Positions 57,054 through 64,000 of a stretch of 64,000 nt of DNA are shown here, piece after piece. Source of the stretch: JACCZX01 sp963829995 (GTDB lineage Bacteria; Pseudomonadota; Gammaproteobacteria; Burkholderiales; Burkholderiaceae_F); NCBI GenBank assembly GCA_963829995.1, contig CAWHKW010000014.1:62001-126000 (forward strand), given 5' to 3'. The position numbers were made by a program, and so were the translations under genes. The notes below the pieces were generated by a model that saw nothing but the letters and a program-made list of their open reading frames with translations, was not told the DNA's origin and made no database searches. How positions within the stretch are numbered: position 1 is the first letter of the stretch; every line of letters begins with the position of its first letter.

Positions 57054-60000
57054 ATGATCCAGTCCAGTACGTTCTCCGCGCTCACCGGGCCGAGCGCGTT
57101 GTCGACTTTTCGCGCGGCGCGACTGCTGGCATCGATCCGAGCGATTGAGAAGTCGGCTGACTCGCTCAGCGCCCGTTTTGTCCACTTCATTCATGCCAGC
57201 AGGCCGCTCGATCAGACCGAAAGCGCGCGGCTTGAAGCATTGCTGACGTACGGAGAAGCAGCCGCTTCAGGGGACACGAAGGCTGTCTCATTCATGGTGG
57301 TTCCCCGCCTGGGAACGATTTCGCCGTGGTCCAGCAAGGCCACCGATATCGCTCACAACACCGGCCTGGCGGCCGTGCAACGGATCGAGCGTGGCACGCT
57401 TTATAGAGTCAGGTTTGTGCGTCGTACCGCGTTGGATGCGGCCATGGTTGCGCAAATAGCTTCCGTTCTGCACGATCGAATGACCGAAAGCGTTATCGAT
57501 GCGGTGACGGATCCGGCGCTGTTGTTCCGCGAACTCGATAGCAAGCCGATGCAGACGGTCCCGATGCTCGCCCTCGGACGCGGGGCATTGGAGCGCGCAA
57601 ATGTTGAAATGGGTCTCGCTCTATCGAGCGACGAAGTCGACTATCTGCTGGCGGCGTTCACGCGCATGCAGCGCGACCCGACTGATGTCGAGTTGATGAT
57701 GTTTGCGCAGGCCAACTCCGAGCATTGCCGCCACAAGATCTTCAATGCCACCTGGACGATCGACGGCAAGGAGGAAGACGCGACGCTGTTCGACATGATT
57801 CGCGCTACGCATCGCGCCGCACCACAGGGGACCGTGGTTGCGTACAGCGACAACTCTGCCGTACTCGAAGGCCGCAGCGTGTCGCGTTTCTATCCGCATA
57901 GCGACCATCCCGCAGGCGCGATCGGCATCGACTACGGTGCTAACGATGAGTTGACGCACACGGTGTTCAAGGTCGAGACGCATAACCATCCCACGGCGAT
58001 CTCTCCGTATCCCGGTGCATCTACCGGCGCTGGTGGCGAGATCCGTGATGAGGGTGCCACCGGCCGTGGCGCAAAACCGAAGGCGGGCTTGTGCGGATTC
58101 TCGGTTTCACACTTGCGCGTGCCAAACATGCGGCACGCATGGGAAGACGACTTCGGCTTCCCATCGCGCATTTCCGACGCGCTGTCGATCATGGTTGAAG
58201 GGCCGATCGGCGCCGCGGCGTTCAACAACGAGTTCGGCCGTCCGAATCTGCTCGGCTACTTCCGCAGCTACGAACAACAGATCGGCAGCAAACGCTACGG
58301 CTATCACAAGCCGATCATGATCGCGGGTGGAATCGGCAACATCCGCGACGACCAAGTTCGCAAGCACGATCTGCCGCCGGGCTCGCTGCTGATTCAGCTC
58401 GGCGGACCGGGGATGCGCATCGGGCTTGGCGGCGGGGCTGCATCGAGCATGGACGCGGGAGCCAACACCGAGCAGCTCGATTTCGATTCGGTTCAGCGCG
58501 GCAATCCGGAAATGCAGCGCCGCGCGCAGGAAGTCATCGATCGTTGTTGGGCGCTCGGCGCACACAATCCGGTGCTGTCGATCCATGACGTAGGCGCCGG
58601 CGGCCTGTCGAACGCAATGCCGGAACTCGCGGATCAGTCGAAACGCGGCGCCCGCATCGTGCTCGCCGACGTTCCCGTCGAGGAAAGCGGCATGAGTCCG
58701 CTCGAGATCTGGTGCAACGAGTCGCAGGAGCGTTATGCGTTGGCGATTGCGCCAGACCGGCTCACGGCGTTCGATTGGCTGGCGCGGCGCGAACGATGCC
58801 CCTACGCGGTGATCGGCCGCATCGCGGACGATGGGCAGCTGGTGATCGACGGCGCCGGCGGCGCGCCCGTCGTCGACATGCCGATGAGCGTGCTGCTTGG
58901 CAAGCCACCGCGCATGCATCGCGACGTTCGGCATGTCGAGCGATCACTGCCGGCGTTCGACGGCGCGAACTTGAATCTCGAACAGTGCGCACTTGACGTG
59001 CTGCGGCATCCCACGGTCGCGAGTAAAAGTTTTTTAATCACGATCGGCGACCGCACAGTGGGAGGTTTGTGTTCCCGAGACTCGATGGTCGGCCCGTGGC
59101 AGGTGCCGGTTGCTGACTGCGCGGTGACCTTGCTCAGCTTTGACGGCTATGCGGGGGAAGCGATGGCCATCGGCGAGCGCACGCCGCTCGCCGTGATCGA
59201 CCCCGCGGCGGCATCGCGCATCGCGATCGGCGAAGCTCTGACCAACATCGCCGCCGCCGATGTGCAACTCGAGCGCGTGAAAATTTCCGCGAACTGGATG
59301 GCAGCGTGCGGCACCGACGGCGAAGATGCAAAGCTGTTCGACGCGGTGCGTGCGGCGAGCGAGTTATGCCAGGCGCTTGGCATCAGCATTCCCGTCGGCA
59401 AGGACTCGTTGTCGATGAAGACATCCTGGCAGGAGGACGGCGCCGACAAGGTGGTCGTTGCGCCGGTGTCTTTGATTGCCAGTGCAGCGGCTCCGATCGA
59501 TGACGTGCGCCGTTCGCTGACACCGCAGCTGGTCGCCGACAACGACACGCTGCTCTTGCTGATCGATCTGGGCGCCGGACGCAATCGAATGGGCGGATCG
59601 ATCCTGGCGCAGGTGACGCGGCAGGTTGGCGACGAGGCTCCCGACCTCGACGATCCGGAAAAGCTCGCCGCGTTGATGCGAGTACTGCGGCAGCTCCAGC
59701 GCGCTGGCTGGCTGCTGGCGTATCACGACCGCTCAGACGGTGGGCTGTTCGCAACGCTGGGCGAGATGGCGTTCGCCGGTCACGTCGGCATCAGCGTGAA
59801 CCTCGACGTGCTCGCGGTTGATCCGCTGGCCGCTGACTGGGGTGATTTCAAGATCCGTGCGGATCAGGTCGGCGTCCGGCGCAACGAGCTGATCCTGAAA
59901 GCCCTGTTCAGCGAGGAACTCGGCGCGGTGTTGCAAGTACGGGAACGCGACAAAACGGCCGTGATGGACTCATTACGCGCTGCCGGCCTCGGTAGCGCGA

Positions 60001-61022
60001 GCCAAATTATCGGCAGGCCAAACTCCGAGGACGTCGTCGAATTCTGGTGCGACGCCAAGCCGATTTTTTCAAAGCCGCGCAGTGAGTTGCAAAAAATATG
60101 GAGCGAGACGTCGTGGCGCATCGCCCGGATGCGCGACAACCCCGACTGCGCCGACCAAGAATATGCGCGCGTCATCGATTCGAGCGACCGCGGACTAGCG
60201 CTGTCGCTCGCCTTCGATCCATCCGAAGACATCGCGGAGCCATTCATTGCTACTGGCGCTCGACCACGCGTTGCGATCCTGCGCGAGCAAGGGGTCAACA
60301 GCCAGACCGAGACCGCGTACGCGTTTCACCGAGCGGGCTTTGCGACGGTGGACGTGCACATGACCGACTTGATCGACGGCCGGCAGTCGCTAACAGACTT
60401 CAAAGGCCTCGTGGCTTGTGGAGGTTTTTCGTACGGAGACGTGCTCGGCGCCGGCGGAGGCTGGTCCAAGACGATTTTGTACAGCCCGCGGCTTGCTGAA
60501 ATGTTCGTCGATTTTTTCAACCGCGGTGACACCTTCGCGCTGGGTGTTTGCAACGGTTGTCAGATGATGAGCCGATTGAAGGCGTTGATTCCGGGCGCGC
60601 AGGACTGGCCCCGCTTCGAGCGCAACGCTTCGGAACAGTACGAGGGCAGGTTGGTGCAAGTCGAGGTTGCGGACTCGCCGTCGCTTTTCTTTGCTGGAAT
60701 GGCAGGAAGTGTCGCGCCTATCGCCAACGCGCATGGCGAAGGCCGTGCAGTCTTCGACGGCGCCAAGCAGTTGGCTAACGCGCCTGTCGCTATGCGCTAC
60801 GTCGACTCACAGGGCCGAGCGACCGACGCTTACCCCTACAACCCCAATGGCTCACCGGGCGGACGCTGCGCGTTCACCACCAAAGATGGGCGATTCACGA
60901 TCGTGATGCCGCATCCCGAGCGCGTCTTCCGCACAGTGCAGATGTCGTGGCAACCGCCGAACCTTGGCGAGGATTCGCCATGGATGCGCTTTTTTCGCAA
61001 CGCGCGGCGATGGATTGGTTAA
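57054..61022 (+). CDS. purL: Phosphoribosylformylglycinamidine synthase PurL
   Basis: Large-type FGAM synthase of purine synthesis, 1322 residues. The FGAM domain has MFAQANSEHCRHKIFNATWT, KVETHNHPTAISPYPGASTG, GGEIRDEGATGRGAKPKAGL and the later PVGKDSLSMKT. The C-terminal glutaminase has the nucleophile Cys in ALGVCNGCQMMS and His in VMPHPERVFR. ATG 57054 gives the N-terminus IQSSTFSALTGPSALS; GTG 57039 in frame is less likely. Single-gene form as in other Betaproteobacteria. Confidence 0.97.
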   Translation: MIQSSTFSALTGPSALSTFRAARLLASIRAIEKSADSLSARFVHFIHASRPLDQTESARLEALLTYGEAAASGDTKAVSFMVVPRLGTISPWSSKATDIAHNTGLAAVQRIERGTLYRVRFVRRTALDAAMVAQIASVLHDRMTESVIDAVTDPALLFRELDSKPMQTVPMLALGRGALERANVEMGLALSSDEVDYLLAAFTRMQRDPTDVELMMFAQANSEHCRHKIFNATWTIDGKEEDATLFDMIRATHRAAPQGTVVAYSDNSAVLEGRSVSRFYPHSDHPAGAIGIDYGANDELTHTVFKVETHNHPTAISPYPGASTGAGGEIRDEGATGRGAKPKAGLCGFSVSHLRVPNMRHAWEDDFGFPSRISDALSIMVEGPIGAAAFNNEFGRPNLLGYFRSYEQQIGSKRYGYHKPIMIAGGIGNIRDDQVRKHDLPPGSLLIQLGGPGMRIGLGGGAASSMDAGANTEQLDFDSVQRGNPEMQRRAQEVIDRCWALGAHNPVLSIHDVGAGGLSNAMPELADQSKRGARIVLADVPVEESGMSPLEIWCNESQERYALAIAPDRLTAFDWLARRERCPYAVIGRIADDGQLVIDGAGGAPVVDMPMSVLLGKPPRMHRDVRHVERSLPAFDGANLNLEQCALDVLRHPTVASKSFLITIGDRTVGGLCSRDSMVGPWQVPVADCAVTLLSFDGYAGEAMAIGERTPLAVIDPAAASRIAIGEALTNIAAADVQLERVKISANWMAACGTDGEDAKLFDAVRAASELCQALGISIPVGKDSLSMKTSWQEDGADKVVVAPVSLIASAAAPIDDVRRSLTPQLVADNDTLLLLIDLGAGRNRMGGSILAQVTRQVGDEAPDLDDPEKLAALMRVLRQLQRAGWLLAYHDRSDGGLFATLGEMAFAGHVGISVNLDVLAVDPLAADWGDFKIRADQVGVRRNELILKALFSEELGAVLQVRERDKTAVMDSLRAAGLGSASQIIGRPNSEDVVEFWCDAKPIFSKPRSELQKIWSETSWRIARMRDNPDCADQEYARVIDSSDRGLALSLAFDPSEDIAEPFIATGARPRVAILREQGVNSQTETAYAFHRAGFATVDVHMTDLIDGRQSLTDFKGLVACGGFSYGDVLGAGGGWSKTILYSPRLAEMFVDFFNRGDTFALGVCNGCQMMSRLKALIPGAQDWPRFERNASEQYEGRLVQVEVADSPSLFFAGMAGSVAPIANAHGEGRAVFDGAKQLANAPVAMRYVDSQGRATDAYPYNPNGSPGGRCAFTTKDGRFTIVMPHPERVFRTVQMSWQPPNLGEDSPWMRFFRNARRWIG

Positions 61023-61114
61023 ATATTCAGGGGAGCGGGTGGCGCGGGCGCGCCACCCGCAACTTGGAGCTAAAAAATAAGGCTAACTACTTGGGATGCC
61101 TGCCGGCGGGTAAC

Positions 61115-61139
61115 CAAAAAAGGGCGCCGCAGCGCCCTT
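61115..61139 (-). terminator. Rho-independent terminator of the ppiC gene
   Basis: On the minus strand AAGGGCGC-TGCG-GCGCCCTT followed by TTTT. It lies 19 bases after the ppiC stop and may also serve purL from the other side, though that strand has no T run. Confidence 0.85.
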
Positions 61140-61157
61140 CAGGTGCTCGTGATTCCC

Positions 61158-61943
61158 CTACTGAATCTTCGCGTTCTTCCGAAGATTTTCGACGAATGCC
61201 TGGACCCTCTGCTGTTGCAAGCCTTCTCGAATCTGCGGCGTGACCTGTTCCAGCGGAGGGAACTGAGTGTCGCGAACGTCATCGAGTCGAATGACGTGCC
61301 ACCCGAACTGGGTTTGCACCGGAGCTTCGGTCATCTGACCTTTGGACAATTTGGTCAACGCCTCGGAAAACGGTTTTACATACGAGTCCGGCGCGGCCCA
61401 GTCAAGATCGCCACCGTTCTTGGCCGAGCCCGTGTCCTTGGAGGCTTTGGCTAGCTCCTCGAACTTGGCGCCTTTTTTCAATTGCTCGATGATCGACTTG
61501 GCCTCGTCTTCTTTCTCGACCAGGATGTGGCGCGCCCGATATTCCTTGCCGCCCACCTTGGCCTTCTGTTGCTCGTACGCCGCTTTGATCTGCGCATCGG
61601 TCACCGGAGTCTTCTCGACTTCCTCGCGCAGCAGCGCCTGAATCAGAGTGTTCTGCCGCTGCACGTCGAGCATGAACTTGACGTCGGCTTTTTCGGCCAC
61701 GCCGCGCCTTTGCGCTTCCTGCAGCAGGATTTCATTCTGGATCAGGCGTTCTTTAACCTGCTTGCGCAGTTCGGGCGAATCGGCCTGACCCTGCTTCGTC
61801 AGTTCCTTGACCCACGCGTCCTCGCGCGCCTTGGAAATTGGCTTGTTGTTAACGACGGCGACGTTCTGCGCCATGGCGATGCTGCTCGCCAGCGCTAGCG
61901 CGGCCACAAAAGCACTACGTTGCATCAATCGGCTACGTTGCAT
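61158..61943 (-). CDS. Periplasmic peptidyl-prolyl isomerase, PpiC/parvulin family
   Basis: Secreted foldase of 261 residues. A signal peptide (AFVAALALASSIAMAQ) precedes the SurA-like N-domain. The PPIC domain includes YRARHILVEKEDEAKSIIEQ, SAKNGGDLDWAAPDSYVKPF and TQFGWHVIRLDDVRDTQFPP. Start uncertain between ATG 61943 and ATG 61925; the 5' end has ATGCAACGTAG twice, 18 bases apart. bolA lies six bases upstream. Function by family. Confidence 0.92.
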   Translation of the reverse strand: MQRSRLMQRSAFVAALALASSIAMAQNVAVVNNKPISKAREDAWVKELTKQGQADSPELRKQVKERLIQNEILLQEAQRRGVAEKADVKFMLDVQRQNTLIQALLREEVEKTPVTDAQIKAAYEQQKAKVGGKEYRARHILVEKEDEAKSIIEQLKKGAKFEELAKASKDTGSAKNGGDLDWAAPDSYVKPFSEALTKLSKGQMTEAPVQTQFGWHVIRLDDVRDTQFPPLEQVTPQIREGLQQQRVQAFVENLRKNAKIQ

Positions 61944-61949
61944 AGGAGG

Positions 61950-62294
61950 CTAGTGTCCTGAAGAGTGACTGGGTGAAGAGTCAGTGTTGGGTGGACCCGA
62001 ATGTGGATCCTCAATAGGCGCCCGTTCGACCTCATCAGGCGCCAGTAGGTTCATCGCGAGCGCATGAATTTCACGCTGCATTAAGTCAGCCAAAAGATCA
62101 TACACGAGGCGGTGTCGCGCAATCTTGGATTGACCCGCGAATCGGGCGCTTACTAAACGCAATTGGTAGTGCCCGCCGCCGCTGGCGGCACCGGCGTGGC
62201 CCACATGACTGGCGCTATCGTCGCGCACGTCGATCGCCAGCGGTTCGAGACCCGCGAGCTTGGTCCGAATGCGGTCGACGGTCGCCTCAGGCAT
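61950..62294 (-). CDS. bolA: BolA family protein
   Basis: Small regulator that binds glutaredoxin/iron-sulfur partners, 114 residues. VDRIRTKLAGLEPLAIDVRD and HYQLRLVSARFAGQSKIARH, and the conserved His-Arg helix RHRLVYDLLADLM, mark it as BolA. The C-terminal tail is Ser/Pro-rich and not conserved. Its ATG overlaps the yciB stop by eight bases. Confidence 0.92.
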   Translation of the reverse strand: MPEATVDRIRTKLAGLEPLAIDVRDDSASHVGHAGAASGGGHYQLRLVSARFAGQSKIARHRLVYDLLADLMQREIHALAMNLLAPDEVERAPIEDPHSGPPNTDSSPSHSSGH

Positions 62295-62910
62295 CAGAAG
62301 GTTCTTTCATGTGGCGGCTTAGATAGATGCCGAGGCCGAGGACGAATGCGAACGTCAGGCCGATCAGGCCAAACGTCTTGAAGTCGACCCATTGCTCCGT
62401 CGTAAACCGATAGGCGACATAGAGATTCGCCGCTCCGAGCAGCGCGAAGAAACCTGCCCACAACCACAGCATGCGATCCCATACCGCCGCGGGCAACCGC
62501 AGCTCGGAGCCCAGCAGCGCGGACAACAAGTTGCGCCGGAAAAGCACGCGCCCGCCGACCAGGATCGCGGCAAAGCTCCAGTACAGCAGGCTCGGCTTCC
62601 ACTTGATGAACAGTTCGTTCTGCAGCCAGATCGTCATGCCGCCGAACGCGACGATCAACACCGCGGAAAGCCACAGCATCGGTTTCACCGGCTGCCGGCG
62701 CGCCAGCAGCCACCCTACCTGCAGCAGCGTGGCGACAATCGCAATCGTCGTCGCGACAATGACCGCGACCAGATCCGGGAAGGTCGCGGTAGCGGCGACT
62801 GGACCAAACGCCGCGGCGACAAACGCTGCCGACTCTTCGGGGAAGCTCTTGCCAAGCCGGTACGCGATAAAAAACGCGGCAACCGGGAACAGATCAAAAA
62901 GCAGCTTCAC
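62287..62910 (-). CDS. yciB: Septation protein A / inner membrane protein YciB
   Basis: Inner-membrane protein of 207 residues with about five helices, linked to envelope and division integrity. KLLFDLFPVAAFFIAYRLG at the N-terminus and GGMTIWLQNELFIKWKPSLL are diagnostic. The GTG start at 62910 overlaps the msrB stop by four bases (GTGA). It follows msrB and precedes bolA, the usual betaproteobacterial order. Confidence 0.95.
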   Translation of the reverse strand: MKLLFDLFPVAAFFIAYRLGKSFPEESAAFVAAAFGPVAATATFPDLVAVIVATTIAIVATLLQVGWLLARRQPVKPMLWLSAVLIVAFGGMTIWLQNELFIKWKPSLLYWSFAAILVGGRVLFRRNLLSALLGSELRLPAAVWDRMLWLWAGFFALLGAANLYVAYRFTTEQWVDFKTFGLIGLTFAFVLGLGIYLSRHMKEPSDA

Positions 62911-63326
62911 GTCTTGACGATCGTTTGCGGCTCGAACGTCAGGGACGCGGAGTTGATGCAGTAACGCAATCCGGTCGGCGGCGGGCCGTCCGGAAACACG
63001 TGCCCGAGATGCGCGTCGCACACGTTGCAGATGATCTCGGTGCGCCTCATGCCGTGCGATGTGTCGTCCACTTCGCGCACGTTCGCAGCGTCCAGTGCCT
63101 TGAAATAGCTGGGCCAGCCGCAACCCGAGTCGAACTTGGTATCGGAAGCGAACAGGGCCGTGCCGCAGCACACGCAGCGGTAAATGCCTTCGTCATGATG
63201 GTCCCAATAGCGGCCGGTAAACGCACGCTCGGTTCCCTTTTCGCGCGTCACGGCGTACTGCTCCGCCGACAACTGTTTCTGCCATTCGGCCTTCGACTTT
63301 TGCAATTTGGCTGTTTCGCTTCCCAC
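62907..63326 (-). CDS. msrB: Peptide methionine (R)-S-oxide reductase MsrB
   Basis: Reduces methionine-R-sulfoxide, 139 residues. CVCCGTALF and CNVCDAHLGHVF hold the four zinc cysteines, and the catalytic Cys is in RYCINSASL. GCGWPSY is the substrate pocket. GTG 63326 follows AAAGGG; an in-frame ATG at 63359 would overlap selO. Confidence 0.94.
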   Translation of the reverse strand: MGSETAKLQKSKAEWQKQLSAEQYAVTREKGTERAFTGRYWDHHDEGIYRCVCCGTALFASDTKFDSGCGWPSYFKALDAANVREVDDTSHGMRRTEIICNVCDAHLGHVFPDGPPPTGLRYCINSASLTFEPQTIVKT

Positions 63327-63346
63327 GATGTGTTTCCCTTTCAGTC

Positions 63347-64000
63347 TCAGGACGAGCAAGACAATTCAAGCGTCCTGGCCCAGTCCGGTGGCTCTTGCGC
63401 GTACGCCTCGAACTGTGGCTGATCATCGTACGGGCGCTCCAGAATCTTCAGCAAACGCGCGACTTCGCTGAAATCGCGCGTGCCATCGTCGCCACGGGCC
63501 TTGCGTATCGCCACTTCGGCCAGATGGTTGCGCAGGATGTATTTCGGATTGACGCGGTTCATCCGTCGCGCGCGCTCGGCATCGATCGAGTCTTCGGATT
63601 TCAGCCGGGCGCGGTAACGCTCGGCCCAGCTATCGAACGCCGTTCGGTCGATCATTATGTCGCGCACCTGGTCATTCCCATCGACTCGCAGTGTCGATAG
63701 GGCGCGCCAGAAGATGGTCCAGTCCGTATGCGTCTCCTGCAGCAATTCCATCACGCCGCTGATCAGCGATTCATCGTCGGGTTGCGCGGTATTCAGCCCG
63801 AGCTTGGCGCGAAAGACCGCATCGATGGCCTGCGAGTATTCGAGCAGATAGGTATCTATCGCCGCCTTGGTCGCGTCGACATCTTCGGTTAAAGCGACCA
63901 GCGCCTGTCCGAGCGCATATAGGTTCCAGTGCGCGATCTGCGGCTGCATGTTGTACGCGTAGCGGCCGTTGACGTCGCTGTGATTGCAGATGTATCCGCC
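63347..64000 (-). CDS. selO: Protein adenylyltransferase SelO (5' end outside window)
   Basis: Pseudokinase-fold AMPylase (YdiU/UPF0061). The visible 217 residues are the C-terminal part: ICNHSDVNGRYAYNMQPQIA, then NLYALGQALVALTEDVD, and VNPKYILRNHLAEVAIRKA. The C-terminal LSCSS contains the cysteine that corresponds to selenocysteine in animal SelO. The N-terminal two thirds lie beyond base 64000. msrB follows 20 bases on; the two probably share an operon. Confidence 0.93.
   Translation of the reverse strand, partial: GGYICNHSDVNGRYAYNMQPQIAHWNLYALGQALVALTEDVDATKAAIDTYLLEYSQAIDAVFRAKLGLNTAQPDDESLISGVMELLQETHTDWTIFWRALSTLRVDGNDQVRDIMIDRTAFDSWAERYRARLKSEDSIDAERARRMNRVNPKYILRNHLAEVAIRKARGDDGTRDFSEVARLLKILERPYDDQPQFEAYAQEPPDWARTLELSCSS

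Overview
The window looks like a GC-rich betaproteobacterial chromosome segment, probably order Burkholderiales. The reasons are the class I PHA genes with phaR followed by rimO, the tig-clpP-clpX-lon-hupB-tRNA-ppiD block, and the purL-ppiC-bolA-yciB-msrB-selO run. No CRISPR array, rRNA, insertion sequence or phage gene is visible. Coding density is very high: no gene-free stretch exceeds 300 bases. The longest are lon to hupB (about 230 bases) and 25533-25724 (about 190 bases).

Layout. Positions 1-5.2 kb hold phaC (5' end outside the window), phaA, an antisense glycosyltransferase, phaB and a second SDR. Positions 5.3-10.3 kb hold, on the minus strand, an SRPBCC protein, a DUF1330 protein and an iron/phosphonate-type ABC importer whose binding-protein gene is frameshifted. 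Positions 10.4-15.4 kb hold phaR, rimO, a GST-like protein, an outer-membrane barrel, a second thiolase (bktB-like) and a DUF882 protein. Positions 15.4-25.5 kb hold a TPR lipoprotein, serB, a GNAT, mfd, ispD-ispF, an envZ/ompR pair and a secreted repeat protein. Positions 25.7-31.7 kb hold tsaB (frameshifted), rimI, a family-4 uracil-DNA glycosylase, lplT, alr and radA (frameshifted). Positions 31.7-34.9 kb hold the squalene/hopanoid genes hpnE, hpnD and hpnC.

Positions 35-43.7 kb hold tRNA-Leu, trigger factor, clpP, clpX, lon, hupB, tRNA-Val, tRNA-Asp and ppiD. Positions 43.7-48.9 kb hold selU, tesA, ybbA, bifunctional nnr and dadA. Positions 49-55.6 kb hold a TRAP transporter divergent from a 5-oxoprolinase gene (frameshifted). 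Positions 55.7-64 kb hold an HDOD protein, purL, a PpiC foldase, bolA, yciB, msrB and a 5'-truncated selO.

How the genes work together. PhaA, PhaB and PhaC form the acetyl-CoA to polyhydroxybutyrate pathway. PhaR is the regulator, and the BktB-like thiolase could add C5 monomers. HpnC, HpnD and HpnE convert farnesyl diphosphate to squalene, and IspD/IspF feed the same isoprenoid supply. Trigger factor, ClpXP, Lon and PpiD form a protein-quality block. The TRAP importer, 5-oxoprolinase and DadA look like an amino-acid-derivative scavenging locus.

Most unusual features. (1) At the hpnC/hpnD junction there are two exact-period 113-bp tandem units plus a partial third. Each repeats the hpnD start, giving a chain hpnC, 38-codon ORF, 38-codon ORF, hpnD in which every stop overlaps the next start as ATGA. 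A perfect 15-bp inverted repeat brackets the real hpnD start. (2) Four genes (ABC binding protein, tsaB, radA, 5-oxoprolinase) are each broken by what looks like one extra base. Since tsaB is usually essential, sequence error is the simplest explanation.
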